NCBI GenBank assembly: GCA_903823115.1
Contig: CAIJRN010000014.1
Span: 1-64,000 of the forward strand
From: an uncultured cyanobacterium
Lineage (GTDB): Bacteria > Cyanobacteriota > Cyanobacteriia > PCC-6307 > Cyanobiaceae
Reading direction: 5' to 3'
Length of the DNA: 64,000 nucleotides
Within the stretch, counting starts at the first letter, position 1; the number at the start of each line of letters is the position of its first letter. A program made the position numbers and the translations under genes. Of this stretch, positions 27,702 through 38,068 are shown piece by piece. The notes below the pieces were generated by a model that saw nothing but the letters and a program-made list of their open reading frames with translations, was not told the DNA's origin and ran no database searches.

Positions 27702-29752
27702 GCCCGAGCAAGGCTCTCCCAGCCAAACCAACCCGGGCCAGCACCCAGGAGCAGGGCAGCGACTGGCTGCTGAGACTGGGTCGCTGGTGGGCCGAGTTCA
27801 GCCTGCAGACCAAGTTGCTGGCGGTGGCCACCCTGGTGGTCAGCCTGCTGATGACCGGCATCACCTTCTTCGCGCTCAACGGCATCCAGCGCGATGCCCA
27901 GATGAGCGACACCCGCTATGCCCGCGATCTCGGCCTGCTGCTGTCGGCCAATGTGACGCCCCTGGTGGCGGAGGGCAACGACCGGGAGCTGGCCTCGGTG
28001 GCGGAGCGCTTCTGGCGATCGAGCCGCAGCCTGCGCTACATCGTCTTCGCCGATGCCGAAGGGGTCATCTACCTCGGTATTCCGATGGGCAACGGCAACA
28101 GCACCAACTCCGCCAGCGGCGAGGAGTTGCTCAGCCGCAGGCTCGAGCTGCCAGCCGATCTGCAGCGCCGCCCCGACAACCCCCTGATCCGCCAGCACCT
28201 CACCCCGGATGGCCTGGTCACCGATGTGTTCGTGCCGATCGTGTTCGCCGATCGCTATCTGGGAGTGGTGGCCCTGGGCATCAATCCGAACGAGACGATG
28301 ATCGCCAGTGCCGCCCTGACCCGGGAGGTGACGACGGCGGTGTTCATCTCGATCTGGGTGCTGGTGATCCTGGGCTCGGTGTTCAATGCCCTGACAATCA
28401 TCCGGCCGGTGAAGGAGCTGCTGCGGGGAGTGCGCCAGGTGGCTGGCGGCAACTTCGAAACCCGCATTGCCCTGCCGGTGGGTGGCGAGTTGGGGGAGCT
28501 GCTGGAGGGCTTCAACACCATGGCCTCCCAATTGGAGGTCTACAAGGCCGCCAACATCGAAGAACTCACCGCCGCCCAGGTGAAGCAGCAATCGCTGATC
28601 GCCACCATGGCCGATGGGGCCATACTGCTCGACGCCGATGGCCGCATCGTCCTCGTGAATCCCACCGCCCGGCGCCTGTTCCGCTGGGAAGGCCGCAACC
28701 TCGAAGGCAATGAACTGGTGGGGGAATTGCCCGATCGCCTGGCGATGGAGCTCCATAGCCCCCTGCTGGCCCTGATCGCCAATGAACGGGACACCACCGA
28801 TGTGCGCTGCAGCTTCGGTGAACCGGCCCGCACCCTGCGGATCGTGCTGCAATCGGTGCGGGATGCCAGCGGCGAAAGCCTCAAGGGCATCGCCGTGACC
28901 ATCCAGGATCTGACACGAGAGGTGGAACTGAACGCGGCCCAGAGCCGTTTCATCAGCAACGTCTCCCATGAGTTGCGCACGCCGCTGTTCAACATCAAGA
29001 GCTATGTCGAAACGCTCTACGATCTCGGCGACCAGTTGAGTCCGGAGGAGACCAAGGAGTTCCTCGGCATCGCCAACGCCGAAACCGATCGCCTCACCCG
29101 CCTGGTCAACGATGTCCTTGATCTCTCGCGCCTGGAGGCCGATCGGGTGTGGGAGCTGGAGGCGATCGCGATCACCCCCGCCATTGAGCAGACCCTGCGC
29201 ACCTACCGGCTCAATGCCGAGGACAAGGGCGTGCGGCTGCACTTCGAAGCCCAGGATCAACTGCCCAGGGTTCTGGGCAACTGGGATCTGCTGCTGCAGG
29301 TGTTCGACAACCTGGTGGGCAATGCCCTCAAGTTCACCCCCCGCGGTGGCCACCTGACCCTGCGCGCCTACCCCTGGCCCGATCAGTGTCCCTTCGACCC
29401 CAGCACCGGCCCTGGCGACAATCCCAATTGCCCCCTCACCTCACCGCTGCCGAGGCTGCGCATCGAGATCGCCGATACGGGCTATGGCATCTCGCCGGCG
29501 GACCAGGAGCGCATCTTTGATCGCTTCTTCCGGGTGGAGAACGCCGTGCACACCGAGGCAGGCACCGGCCTGGGCCTCTCGATCGTGCGCGGCATCCTCG
29601 ACAAACACGGCACCCGCGTGCGCATGGCCAGTGAGCCGGGCGTGGGCACCACCTTCTGGTTTGACCTGCCCCTGGAGCACTCCGACACCGATGAGCTGGC
29701 GGTGCAGGCCGAACGGCGCGAATACAACAGCCTGGAGCTGATCAACGCATAG
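27698..29752 (+). CDS. nblS: NblS/Hik33-type sensor histidine kinase
   Basis: Membrane histidine kinase of the NblS (Hik33, DspA) group, which adjusts photosynthetic gene expression to high light, nutrient and cold stress. The 684-residue protein has helix 1 at about 38-60, a periplasmic sensor domain (about 61-208), helix 2 at about 212-233, HAMP (about 234-285), PAS (about 295-420), HisKA with FISNVSHELRTPLFNIKSY (phospho-His in S-H-E-L-R-T-P), and HATPase with VFDNLVGNALKFTPRGGH, IADTGYGISPADQERIFDRF and GTGLGLSIVRGIL. The start overlaps the purD stop by 4 bases. It converges with kaiC, 17 bases between the stops. Confidence 0.92.
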   Translation: MSPSKALPAKPTRASTQEQGSDWLLRLGRWWAEFSLQTKLLAVATLVVSLLMTGITFFALNGIQRDAQMSDTRYARDLGLLLSANVTPLVAEGNDRELASVAERFWRSSRSLRYIVFADAEGVIYLGIPMGNGNSTNSASGEELLSRRLELPADLQRRPDNPLIRQHLTPDGLVTDVFVPIVFADRYLGVVALGINPNETMIASAALTREVTTAVFISIWVLVILGSVFNALTIIRPVKELLRGVRQVAGGNFETRIALPVGGELGELLEGFNTMASQLEVYKAANIEELTAAQVKQQSLIATMADGAILLDADGRIVLVNPTARRLFRWEGRNLEGNELVGELPDRLAMELHSPLLALIANERDTTDVRCSFGEPARTLRIVLQSVRDASGESLKGIAVTIQDLTREVELNAAQSRFISNVSHELRTPLFNIKSYVETLYDLGDQLSPEETKEFLGIANAETDRLTRLVNDVLDLSRLEADRVWELEAIAITPAIEQTLRTYRLNAEDKGVRLHFEAQDQLPRVLGNWDLLLQVFDNLVGNALKFTPRGGHLTLRAYPWPDQCPFDPSTGPGDNPNCPLTSPLPRLRIEIADTGYGISPADQERIFDRFFRVENAVHTEAGTGLGLSIVRGILDKHGTRVRMASEPGVGTTFWFDLPLEHSDTDELAVQAERREYNSLELINA

Positions 29753-29769
29753 GGAACGCGGAGAGAACC

Positions 29770-31308
29770 TCAGCTCTCACTTTCGACACTGCGCACAATC
29801 CGGGCCAGATCGGCACGTTCATCGGTGGTGATGCGATGGGGCACTCCGCTGATGATGCGCTCGAAGTTGGAGAAAGAATCCTTGATTTCCGGGCCGTTGC
29901 CGGTGATCACGAACTCACGGATGCCCTTGTCGTGCCAGGAGCCGCGCATCTTGAACACATTCAGGGCCCGGGCCATCTCGCCGCGAATCTCCACATACTG
30001 GAGCAGCAGGATGGTGTCAGTGATCGTGGAGATGTGGGAATCAGTGATCGAATGACTACCCATGAACTCCTCAGAGGTGTTCGTGAAGAAGCCGGCAATC
30101 TCCTCCTGCTTGGCATAGCCGGTCACGCCGATCACGAATTGGCGAAAGGCATTGTGGCTCACCCCACGGGCCAAGGCGCTGAGGGAATCGATCGCCATGC
30201 GGGTGGGCTTGAACTGACTGATCTCGGTCTTGATGATCTGCAGATGATCCTCAAGGCCCGTGGATTCGGGGTAGGCACAGATGATCTTCAGCAGTCCGTC
30301 CTGCTCCATCTGCTCAAAGTCGATGCCCCAGCTGGTGGCGTTGCGTAGCAGCTGGGACCTGGATTCCTCATAGGCAAACAGAATCGCCCGCTCCCGATTG
30401 CGGCAGGCATCCTCGACGAACTTGGACACCAGCAGGGTCTTGCCGGTGCCGGTGGCCCCCGTCGCCAGGATGATCGAATCCTTGAAGAAACCGCCACCGC
30501 ACATTTCATCGAGGCGCGGCACACCGGAGCTGAGCCGCACATTCGAGGAGCGCTGGGTGAGGCGCATGGCACCGAGCGGAAAGATGCTGACACCGTGGGC
30601 ACCCATGGTGAAGGGGAACTCACCCTTCATGTGAGTGGTACCCCGCAACTTGAGAATTTCCACCGTGCGCCGGCGCCGCTCGCCTTCGAGCACATTGCGC
30701 AGGATGACGACGTTGTCGGAGACAAACTCCTCAACGCCATAGCGAGCGATCGGGCCATATTCATCGATGCGCTCGGTGGTCATCACCGTGGTGACACCGA
30801 TCTCCTTGAGCCGGGCAATCAGGCGGAAAATCTCCCGCCGCACCACAGAAACCGCATCATATTGCTGGAATACCGCCGTGATCGAATCGATCGCCACACG
30901 CCGGGCTTTGTATTTACGGATGGCGTAATTGATGCGCTCGATCAATCCGGAAAGATCAAAGCTACCCGCCACATCCTGGCCGTCAGGATCCGGCGAAGCA
31001 TCGAGGATGAAGAGTTTATCCTGCTCCACCATCTCCTGCAAATTCCAGCCAAAGCTGGCGGCATTACGCAGGATATCGAGCGGCGATTCCTCAAAGGTGA
31101 CGAAGATACCGGGCTCGTTGAAATCGCGAATTCCGTTATAGAGAAAATTCAGCGAGAAAACAGTCTTGCCGGTGCCAGAAGTGCCGCTGATCAGGGTGGA
31201 TCGAGCGATGGGCAGACCCCCATGGAGGATGTCGTCAAAGCCCTCCATCCCCGTGGGCAGCTTCTGCACCTGCATCGGCGGTGTGCTGGTGAGAATTTGA
31301 TCCGGCAT
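29770..31308 (-). CDS. kaiC: Circadian clock ATPase KaiC
   Basis: Central clock protein, a double RecA-like hexameric ATPase with autokinase and autophosphatase activity. The 512-residue protein has CI Walker A GTSGTGKT (about 42-49), CII Walker A GATGTGKTLLVSKF (about 286-299), and catalytic glutamate pairs in VTFEESPLD and AYEESRSQ. The phosphorylation site HISTITDT has Ser-Thr equivalent to S431/T432 of S. elongatus, near 427-428 here. The C-terminal A-loop region FERIISGVPHRITTDE, where KaiA binds, is intact. It is the last gene of a kaiA-kaiB-kaiC set, 64 bases after kaiB. Confidence 0.97.
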   Translation of the reverse strand: MPDQILTSTPPMQVQKLPTGMEGFDDILHGGLPIARSTLISGTSGTGKTVFSLNFLYNGIRDFNEPGIFVTFEESPLDILRNAASFGWNLQEMVEQDKLFILDASPDPDGQDVAGSFDLSGLIERINYAIRKYKARRVAIDSITAVFQQYDAVSVVRREIFRLIARLKEIGVTTVMTTERIDEYGPIARYGVEEFVSDNVVILRNVLEGERRRRTVEILKLRGTTHMKGEFPFTMGAHGVSIFPLGAMRLTQRSSNVRLSSGVPRLDEMCGGGFFKDSIILATGATGTGKTLLVSKFVEDACRNRERAILFAYEESRSQLLRNATSWGIDFEQMEQDGLLKIICAYPESTGLEDHLQIIKTEISQFKPTRMAIDSLSALARGVSHNAFRQFVIGVTGYAKQEEIAGFFTNTSEEFMGSHSITDSHISTITDTILLLQYVEIRGEMARALNVFKMRGSWHDKGIREFVITGNGPEIKDSFSNFERIISGVPHRITTDERADLARIVRSVESES

Positions 31309-31372
31309 CGAAGGAGTGGCTTAAAAGCGAAAGAAAGGAATCGGCGGGGAAGGCTGCGACTGCGGCCGAAGC

Positions 31373-31771
31373 TCAGGGCGAGCCCGGCTCCGGCTGCGAA
31401 AATAATGCGCCCTTCGGCTGATCGGGAGCATCGGGGAGGGGGGAGAGCTCCTCCTCGCGGCCATAGTCATCCTCAAACAGCTCCTCATAGAGCAGATCAA
31501 GTCCGATCAGCACCCGCTCCCGATCGGAGAGATCGCCGATGATGCGTCGCACTGGGGGCGGCAGGATCTTGGCCAGGGTTGGAGTCGCGAGAATCTTGTC
31601 CTCCTCGGCCAGCTGAGGATTCTTGAGCACGTCGATCACCTTGAGCGCATAGACGCCACGGAACTCGGTCTCAAGGATATTGCGCAGCGTTTTAAGGGCC
31701 CGCATTGAGTTGGGCGTGTTTCCTGCCACGTAAAGCTTCAGGATGTAGGTCTTACGAGTCGTCATGGTCAA
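31373..31771 (-). CDS. kaiB: Circadian clock protein KaiB
   Basis: Fold-switching, thioredoxin-like clock protein that binds the KaiC CI ring and sequesters KaiA. The core reads [40 protein letters not shown] and [20 protein letters not shown], almost canonical. At 132 residues it is longer than the usual 100-120, because of an acidic, Pro-rich C-terminal tail after LYEELFEDD. Its ATG overlaps the kaiA stop by 4 bases. Acidic tails of variable length are known in the family; its role is not clear. Confidence 0.96.
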   Translation of the reverse strand: MTMTTRKTYILKLYVAGNTPNSMRALKTLRNILETEFRGVYALKVIDVLKNPQLAEEDKILATPTLAKILPPPVRRIIGDLSDRERVLIGLDLLYEELFEDDYGREEELSPLPDAPDQPKGALFSQPEPGSP

Positions 31772-32670
31772 TTCAGTTCGGTTGAGCGCAGGGGCGTCAC
31801 CGATCGTGACGAGGTGGCCAGGCGGTAGGGATCGGAGCTGGCAGGAGTCAAGGCCAAGGGGGCATCGGGGGGGATGGAATGTCGATACATTTCACAGAGA
31901 TGGGCCATCACATCCAGCAGGGCAAGTCGATAATCCTGGAGGAAATCTTGTTGATGTCCCTCCAGCCGGAGCTGCTTCCAGAAACCTTCGATCAGGTTCA
32001 TATGAATCTCAACCGTTTGCGTGATCGGCAGATCGATGAAGAAGGCCGTATTCACGTAACTCTCAAGCGCCTGGTTGGCGGCGGCCGGATCGCGGAAGTA
32101 GCTGAGCAGAAGGTCGCGATAGGTACGCATCAATGATCGCAGCAACTCCTCCCGTTCAGCGGCGGGCAGATTGCGCAGGAAGCGATCGGGATCGCGCTTG
32201 TAATAAACGCCCAGATAGCTCAGCCGCCCCTTGAGCCGATTGGCCAGCTTCCAGCGATCTGAGTTGCCCTCACCACGGCCGGGGGGAACGCTGGCGGCGC
32301 TGAGCAGGCCCCGGCGCACAAAACGCGAAAGCGCCGCATCAAGGCTGTAACCCAGCTGCTCGAGCTGGTCCGGTGGCAGATGCACCTCGGCATCGTGGTA
32401 TTCCACCTGGCCGCTCACTTCGCCGATCACCACTGCCGGCAGCAGCAGCCCCATCTGATTGAGCTGATGGTAGGTCTCGCCCTTGAACGAGCCCTTCTCC
32501 AGCAGCACCGCATCGAAATCCTCCCGGCGGCGATCCAGGATTGCAGCCGGATCGGTGGCGGGATCGAAGCGCTCCACCTGGTAACGGCTGGCGCTGAGCC
32601 AATGGCCGCAGACCTCGGCCAGCGCCGGGTCACGGATCAGGCAGGCGATGGTGAGAGCCGGTTCGGGCAT
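31768..32670 (-). CDS. kaiA: Circadian clock protein KaiA
   Basis: Activator of KaiC autophosphorylation. The 300-residue protein has an N-terminal pseudo-receiver domain (about 1-135; starts [17 protein letters not shown], with [20 protein letters not shown] where the phospho-Asp would be) and the C-terminal four-helix KaiC-binding domain (about 175-285; [17 protein letters not shown] split as in homologues, [33 protein letters not shown]). The full-length N-terminal domain is present. The frame is open further upstream, but the ATG at 32670 matches the domain start. A 20-residue Ser/Thr tail ends the protein. It is divergent from rplU. Confidence 0.94.
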   Translation of the reverse strand: MPEPALTIACLIRDPALAEVCGHWLSASRYQVERFDPATDPAAILDRRREDFDAVLLEKGSFKGETYHQLNQMGLLLPAVVIGEVSGQVEYHDAEVHLPPDQLEQLGYSLDAALSRFVRRGLLSAASVPPGRGEGNSDRWKLANRLKGRLSYLGVYYKRDPDRFLRNLPAAEREELLRSLMRTYRDLLLSYFRDPAAANQALESYVNTAFFIDLPITQTVEIHMNLIEGFWKQLRLEGHQQDFLQDYRLALLDVMAHLCEMYRHSIPPDAPLALTPASSDPYRLATSSRSVTPLRSTELN

Positions 32671-32845
32671 CGATTCGGATCGGGGGCCGCGCTGGGGAAC
32701 AGCCTGAATGTTGACGGAGGCCGGGCCGGGAAGGCAAACTCTTTGTTTGTCTTCCAATTGCTGTGAGCCCAGGCTCAATGGCTCCAGGCGAGAGATCTCC
32801 AGATCATCCTCTGCCGAACGCCAGCCTGGCCACGCCCCCACGCCC

Positions 32846-33259
32846 ATGAGCGAGTCCACCTCCACCAGCCCCGCCGGCGCCACTGCCAGCGGCAACGAAG
32901 CCAGCAGCAGCGAGACCTCCACCACCGGCGCTTACGCCATCGTCGAGGCCTCCGGCCAGCAGTTCTGGCTCCAGAGCGAGCGCTACCTCGACCTCGACCG
33001 CATCGCCGCCGAGGAGGGCGAGACGGTCATCCTCGAAAACGTGCTGCTCGTCAAGAACGCCCAGGGCACCACGGTCGGCCAGCCCTACATCAGCGGCGCC
33101 AAGGTGGAGCTGACGGTCATGGCCCATCGCCGCGGGCCCAAGATCATCATCTACAAAATGCAGCCCAAGAAGAAAACGCGCCGCAAGAACGGCCATCGCC
33201 AGGAGCTGACCCGCGTGATGGTTCAGTCGATCACCGTCGACGGCAAGCCGATCGGCTGA
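32846..33259 (+). CDS. rplU: 50S ribosomal protein L21
   Basis: Large-subunit ribosomal protein. The conserved domain starts at about residue 31 with YAIVEASGQQFWLQSERYLD and continues through EGETVILENVLLVKN and VMAHRRGPKIIIYKMQPKKK to the basic C-terminus. The 137-residue length includes a 30-residue Ser/Thr/Ala-rich N-terminal extension (ATG at 32846) not found in most L21 proteins. An internal start cannot be excluded, but no good one precedes the core. It forms the usual rplU-rpmA pair. Confidence 0.95.
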   Translation: MSESTSTSPAGATASGNEASSSETSTTGAYAIVEASGQQFWLQSERYLDLDRIAAEEGETVILENVLLVKNAQGTTVGQPYISGAKVELTVMAHRRGPKIIIYKMQPKKKTRRKNGHRQELTRVMVQSITVDGKPIG

Positions 33260-33334
33260 GCGCCTCCGGCCCCAATCAGGGCCGAGCCGCCCCTGCCGGT
33301 TCCCGTCCACCACACCCCTTCGCTTCCCCACCCC

Positions 33335-33598
33335 ATGGCCCACAAGAAAGGCACAGGCTCCACGCGCAACGGCCGCGACTCCAACTCCAAGCGCCTTGGC
33401 GTCAAAACCTTCGGCGGTGAAACCGTTACGGCTGGCGCCATCCTGATCCGCCAGCGCGGCACTTCCGTGCTGCCCGGCAACAACGTGGGCCGGGGCTCCG
33501 ACGACACCCTCTTCGCCCTCACCGCTGGAGTGGTGAACTTCGAGAGCATCAAGCGCGGTCTGCGCAACCGCAAACGCATCCACGTCGCCGTCGCCTGA
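33335..33598 (+). CDS. rpmA: 50S ribosomal protein L27
   Basis: 87-residue ribosomal protein near the peptidyl transferase centre. The sequence begins [20 protein letters not shown] and continues [20 protein letters not shown] and [20 protein letters not shown], all canonical for L27. The N-terminus lacks the cleavable leader of firmicute L27. It lies 75 bases after rplU and 17 bases before truB, so it is probably in one transcript with both. Confidence 0.97.
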   Translation: MAHKKGTGSTRNGRDSNSKRLGVKTFGGETVTAGAILIRQRGTSVLPGNNVGRGSDDTLFALTAGVVNFESIKRGLRNRKRIHVAVA

Positions 33599-33615
33599 GC
33601 TGCGGCCCGGCAGCG

Positions 33616-34629
33616 ATGCTTCCCCCTGCGCTCCCGGCCATCCCGGTTACCACGCCTGCCAACGGCACGCCTGAGCTGGCAGCCACCGGCGATGGCGGGG
33701 GCCAGCCAACGCCGACGGCGTCAGCCGTGACAGCCACCGCAGCCCCCTCAGGGTCCTGCGGTTTTTTGTTGCTGGATAAACCGGCCGGGCTCACCTCCCA
33801 TGCCTGCGTCGCCAAGGTGAGACGCTGCTACGGGTTGCGTCGCGTCGGCCATGGCGGCACCCTCGATCCCGCCGTCACCGGGCTGCTGCCGATTGCCATC
33901 GGTCCGGCCACCCGCCTGCTGCCCTACCTGAACAGTGGCAAAAGCTACCGAGGTGTGGTGCGTTTGGGGGTGACCACCAGCACCGACGATCTTGAGGGGG
34001 AGCTCCTGGCCCATTCCCCCGTGCCGACCCTGGATCACCAGGCCCTGGAACAGGCGCTAGCCCACTTCCGGGGGGACATTCTGCAGCGACCGCCGCAGGT
34101 GTCGGCCGTGCATGTGGACGGTGAGCGGGCCTACGTGCGCGCCCGCCGCGGCGAAGCGATGGAGCTGGCCCTGCGGCCCGTCACCGTTCACAGGCTGGAG
34201 CTGCTGGCCTGGGATGGCGAGCGCTCGGAACTGGAACTGGCCGTCGACTGCTCCGCAGGCACCTACATCCGCTCCCTGGCCCGGGACCTGGGGGAACGGC
34301 TCGGCTGCGGTGGCGCCCTGGCACGGCTGCGGCGCACCGCCGCCCTGGGCTTTGACCTCAGCGACGCCATCCGCCTGGAGCGCCTGGAGCTGGCCCCGCC
34401 GCCGCCGCTGCTCGATCCGCTCGCGGCCCTGAACCACCTGGGCCGCCGCGCCCTGAGTGACGCCGAACTGGTCTCCTGGCGCTGCGGCCGGGCCCTGGAC
34501 GACAGCGACCTGCGGCCCGCCCATACAGCCATCGCCGTGGTCGGCCCGGATGGCCAGCTGGCCGGCATTGCCCGGGCCGATGGCAACGGGCTGTTGCAGC
34601 CGAGGCTTGTCCTGGCGGCAGCCGGCTGA
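33616..34629 (+). CDS. truB: tRNA pseudouridine(55) synthase
   Basis: Makes pseudouridine 55 in the T loop of tRNAs. The core starts at about residue 48 with [20 protein letters not shown], followed by the catalytic Asp segment [20 protein letters not shown] (G-T-L-D), [39 protein letters not shown] and [20 protein letters not shown] 47-residue Ala/Pro/Thr-rich N-terminal extension precedes it. The 337-residue total is slightly long for the bacterial family. It follows rpmA closely. Confidence 0.95.
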   Translation: MLPPALPAIPVTTPANGTPELAATGDGGGQPTPTASAVTATAAPSGSCGFLLLDKPAGLTSHACVAKVRRCYGLRRVGHGGTLDPAVTGLLPIAIGPATRLLPYLNSGKSYRGVVRLGVTTSTDDLEGELLAHSPVPTLDHQALEQALAHFRGDILQRPPQVSAVHVDGERAYVRARRGEAMELALRPVTVHRLELLAWDGERSELELAVDCSAGTYIRSLARDLGERLGCGGALARLRRTAALGFDLSDAIRLERLELAPPPPLLDPLAALNHLGRRALSDAELVSWRCGRALDDSDLRPAHTAIAVVGPDGQLAGIARADGNGLLQPRLVLAAAG

Positions 34630-34772
34630 GTCCGGCTCCCTTCCACAATGGCTGCATCGCCCCAGGTATCGGCTGGGTCCAGCACCGGATCCAGAGCCCG
34701 CTCGCTCGGCCCGGAGTCCAGGGCCGCCAAGCCTCTCCCTTCTCCCCGTTTCTCCGCCTCTCCCTGACCGCG

Positions 34773-35558
34773 ATGGCCGGCCACAGCAAATGGGCCCAGA
34801 TCAAACGCACCAAAGCGGTGGTGGATGCCCGCCGCGGTGCCGTGTTCACCCGATTGGGCCGCGAGATCATGGTGGCCGCCAGGGCCGGAGCCGATCCGGC
34901 CGGCAACTTCCAGCTGCGCACGGCCATCGAGAAGGCCAAGGCGGCCGGGGTGCCCAACGCCAACATTGAACGGGCGATCAGCAAGGGTTCGGGCCAGGCC
35001 GGCGGCGAAGCGGAGCGCTTCGAGGCGGTGCGCTACGAGGGCTATGGAGCCGGCGGCGTGGCGGTGCTGGTGGAAGCCTTCACCGACAACCGCAACCGCA
35101 CCGCCGCCGAGCTGCGGCTGGCCTTTGGCAAGAACGGCGGCAATCTCGGTGAAATCGGCTGTGTCAGCTACCTGTTCGAGCAACGCTCCGTGGTGCGGCT
35201 GCGGCCCGAGGAGCTGGACGAGGAGCAGCTGCTCGAACGGCTGCTCGCCCTGGAGGAGGCGGGGGGGCCTTCCGTGTTGAACTACTGCCTCGAAGCCGAC
35301 AGCATCGAGGTGCAGGGCGCCTTCGCCGATCTGGAGGCCCTGCAGGATGGCCTGCGTCACCAGGGCCTGAGCGTCGAGAGCTGGGAGCATCGCTGGCTGG
35401 CCGGCACCAGCTGCCGCATCGACGATCCCGAGACCCTGCAGGCCTGCCTGCGCCTGCTGGATGTGTTGGAGGAACTGGAGGACGTCCGCAGCGTCACCGC
35501 GAATCTGGAGGCCGAAGAGTCGCTGCTGGAGGCGGTCCTGGGCCATCCCCAGGGCTGA
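34773..35558 (+). CDS. yebC: YebC/PmpR family protein
   Basis: 261-residue member of the YebC family, described as DNA-binding regulators and, more recently, as translation factors acting at difficult peptide motifs. It starts [20 protein letters not shown], the family signature, and has [40 protein letters not shown] and [20 protein letters not shown]. It lies 143 bases downstream of truB on the same strand and converges with nagB (20-base gap). Confidence 0.94.
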   Translation: MAGHSKWAQIKRTKAVVDARRGAVFTRLGREIMVAARAGADPAGNFQLRTAIEKAKAAGVPNANIERAISKGSGQAGGEAERFEAVRYEGYGAGGVAVLVEAFTDNRNRTAAELRLAFGKNGGNLGEIGCVSYLFEQRSVVRLRPEELDEEQLLERLLALEEAGGPSVLNYCLEADSIEVQGAFADLEALQDGLRHQGLSVESWEHRWLAGTSCRIDDPETLQACLRLLDVLEELEDVRSVTANLEAEESLLEAVLGHPQG

Positions 35559-35578
35559 ATCCGGCTCTGATCCTGCAA

Positions 35579-36370
35579 TCAGCCGTTCTCGCCGCAGCCC
35601 AGGGCAGCCCGATCAGCGACCACCATCACCCGCCGATGGCGATGCAGCCAGCTGGCCGGCAGCTCCGGCGTGGCAGGCCCCTGCAGAATCCAGCGCAACA
35701 CCCCGGCCTTCGCCGCTCCGGTCACCACCAACAGGATGCTGCGGGCCGCCAGGATCTCCCGCAACCCGAGGGTGATGGCCCGCGCCGGCACCGCTTCCGG
35801 ATTGCCGCCAAAGGCCGGTGCATTGGCCGCCCGCGTTGAGGCGGAGAGGTTGACACAGCGGCAACGCACGCCGACATCACAGGGCGGTTCGTTGAAGCCC
35901 ACATGGCCATTGAGCCCCAGGCCCAGCACCTGCAGGCCGACGCCTCCGGCAGCCTCCAGCTCGCATCGATAGCGGTTCGCTTCGGCGTCGGGGTCGGCGG
36001 CGCTGCCATCGGGCAGGCGCACCCGCTCGGGATCGAGCCCCAGGGGCAGCACCAAGCGGGCCATCATCGCCGCCCGGAAGGAGCGGGGGTCGTCGGCGGC
36101 GAGGCCCACGTATTCGTCGAGGTTGAAACTGAGCCAGCGCTCCCGCAGGCGCTCGCCTTCGGCAAAGGGCAACAGACTGAGCTGGCGGGCAAGGGCCAGG
36201 TAGATCGGATCCATGGTGCGCCCGGTGGCCAGACCCAGGGGCAGCTCCGGCCGCCGCCGGCGCTCATTGAGCAGCAGTGCCGCCACGTGGTCGGCCACGG
36301 CACTCGGATCGCTCAGCTCGATCAGCTCGAGACTGGAGGACGCGGAGCTGCAACGGGGTTCCTGGTTCAA
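35579..36370 (-). CDS. nagB: Glucosamine-6-phosphate deaminase
   Basis: Converts glucosamine-6-phosphate to fructose-6-phosphate and ammonia. The 263-residue protein has LPLGLATGRTMDPIYLAL, FNLDEYVGLAADDPRSFRA (catalytic D-E-Y region), VLGLGLNGHVGFNEPPCDVG (G-x-N-G-H-x-x-F-N-E-P with the active-site His) and ARAITLGLREILAARSILLV. These separate it from 6-phosphogluconolactonases. It overlaps the upstream SpoIID-like gene by 4 bases, linking amino sugar recycling with cell-wall processing. Confidence 0.9.
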   Translation of the reverse strand: MNQEPRCSSASSSLELIELSDPSAVADHVAALLLNERRRRPELPLGLATGRTMDPIYLALARQLSLLPFAEGERLRERWLSFNLDEYVGLAADDPRSFRAAMMARLVLPLGLDPERVRLPDGSAADPDAEANRYRCELEAAGGVGLQVLGLGLNGHVGFNEPPCDVGVRCRCVNLSASTRAANAPAFGGNPEAVPARAITLGLREILAARSILLVVTGAAKAGVLRWILQGPATPELPASWLHRHRRVMVVADRAALGCGENG

Positions 36371-37962
36371 GGGCTGACGTAGGGCTTGATGTCCACACCG
36401 CGGTAGTAATGCCGCAGGATCTGGTCATAGGAGCGGCCCTGCAGGGCCATGGCGTAGGCCCCCCACTGGCTCATGCCCACACCATGGCCGAAGCCGCGGC
36501 CTTCGACCACCAGCTCCAGGGCCGGCGGCGAGGGCTCGGCAGTGATGGTGGCACCCTCGACAGCGCGGGCTCCCCTGGGAACGGAAAGCGGTGGTGGGGG
36601 TGTCAGCAAGCTGGCAATGGCTCCCGTTGCCGAATCCTGCAGGGCCTCGGCCTGAGGCGGCTCCGCCGGCCCGGAGGATCGCCCTGCTGAGCGCGAGCCC
36701 GAACGGGTGGCCAGGCTCAGCCCCCCCGGTTCTGCCCTGACTGTCGTCGGTACGGCTGGAACCCCGGCGGCGCCCCAGGAAACCGCAGCGAGCTGAGTCC
36801 CCGACAGCACCTGGCCGACGGCACCGACCACCAGACCAGGGCGATCCGTAGCCACCGGCTCCAGCCGGAACCCCTTCACCAGGGTGCTGCGCAGGCCCAG
36901 CCGCTGCCGCAACTCGGCACCACTGAGTTCCAGGCTGCCGGCGGGCCCGCTCACCCGGGCCCGCCGGATGCGCCCCGTACGGCTGACGGCGAGCACATCA
37001 ATGCGGCTGACCCCGTCGGTCTCGCGGAAGACACGGCGCAGCTGGTCCGGTTCGATGCGCTGTTGCCACTGATGCATCGGCGAGTGCTCGTCGAAATCGG
37101 GCACGCTCACCAGATAGGGGAACTGCCGGCTCCAGACCTCGCCACTGTTCTCGGTGCTGCCGCCGCTGCTGCTGTGGAACACGGCATTGATCAGCGAATT
37201 CCCCTGCATCAGAACCTGGGAACGGGTGCTGGCCACCGCCTCGCGCGTCGAATCCGTTTCCGAGGCCACTCCCCGATACACCTGGCTGTCCACGGTGGCC
37301 TTGAGATCGAACAGGGCCGTCGATCTGAGCTGACTGAGGGCATAGGTGCGGGCGGCGACCGCCTGGGCCCGCAGGGCCGCCGGCGGCCAGGCCGCCGGCA
37401 TTTCACTGCCCACCACACTGGGCAGATAGCGCTCCAAGGGCAGCTGGTTGATCACCAGCAGCCGGCCATCACCGCCAGCCCTGACCAGCAGCCGGCCGCG
37501 ATAGAGCTGCCCCTCGACCGTCACCAGGGGCGAGCGCCCCGGAGCCGGCAGGGGCACGATCCAGAGATCGCCCGCCACGGGTAGCAGGGTCTCACCAGAG
37601 CCAGCGGCGCCGGGTATCACGACCACCAGAGCAGCCTGCTCCTGCCGCAGCCGGAAGGGCTGCTCGGCGGCGATCTGGCCCAGGGGCTGCCCCTGGGCAT
37701 CGGTCAACCGCAGCGGGGAGGCTGCCGCCGCCAGGGCCAGAGCGCTCTGCTGGCGAATCAGCACCCGCACCAGGGGCCGTGCCTCAGCTGCGGCCCCTGG
37801 CGAGGCCACAGCCATCGCTGCGGACCTGGGCGCTGCGGACCTGGGCGTGGAATCGGCAGCCGCCAACACCAGGGGCACGGCCCCGACCAGTCCCACACCG
37901 GCCGCCAGGAGAGAGAGAAACGCCAGGGAGACACCCAGGCGCCGGGGGCCGAAGGAAGGCAT
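36367..37962 (-). CDS. SpoIID/LytB-domain cell-wall protein
   Basis: 531-residue exported protein related to SpoIID lytic transglycosylase and LytB amidase enhancer. An N-terminal hydrophobic segment ([20 protein letters not shown]) acts as signal or anchor. The SpoIID domain (about 165-360) has [20 protein letters not shown] with the catalytic-type Glu, [20 protein letters not shown], and [16 protein letters not shown] Ser/Pro-rich insert (about 410-480) precedes the C-terminal [20 protein letters not shown]. SpoIID cleaves denuded glycan strands. It is upstream of nagB with a 4-base overlap and divergent from rnz. Confidence 0.88.
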   Translation of the reverse strand: MPSFGPRRLGVSLAFLSLLAAGVGLVGAVPLVLAAADSTPRSAAPRSAAMAVASPGAAAEARPLVRVLIRQQSALALAAAASPLRLTDAQGQPLGQIAAEQPFRLRQEQAALVVVIPGAAGSGETLLPVAGDLWIVPLPAPGRSPLVTVEGQLYRGRLLVRAGGDGRLLVINQLPLERYLPSVVGSEMPAAWPPAALRAQAVAARTYALSQLRSTALFDLKATVDSQVYRGVASETDSTREAVASTRSQVLMQGNSLINAVFHSSSGGSTENSGEVWSRQFPYLVSVPDFDEHSPMHQWQQRIEPDQLRRVFRETDGVSRIDVLAVSRTGRIRRARVSGPAGSLELSGAELRQRLGLRSTLVKGFRLEPVATDRPGLVVGAVGQVLSGTQLAAVSWGAAGVPAVPTTVRAEPGGLSLATRSGSRSAGRSSGPAEPPQAEALQDSATGAIASLLTPPPPLSVPRGARAVEGATITAEPSPPALELVVEGRGFGHGVGMSQWGAYAMALQGRSYDQILRHYYRGVDIKPYVSP

Positions 37963-38068
37963 TCAGAACCGGCTGCGGCGGCACGAGCAGCTCATTGTGA
38001 CCGCGCCCGGGCCGACAGGCCACCCTCGAACACCAGCTGGACCCGCGCCGCCCGGACGACGTGGCAGC

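Noticed and set aside
26244-27731. Long minus-strand open frame opposite purD, joined upstream of the secreted protein
   Set aside because: It is the antisense shadow of purD, Gln/Gly/His-rich as expected for a GC-rich complement; the real protein begins near 26219 with a signal peptide.
32804-33583. Minus-strand open frame across rplU and rpmA
   Set aside because: Antisense of two clear ribosomal protein genes.
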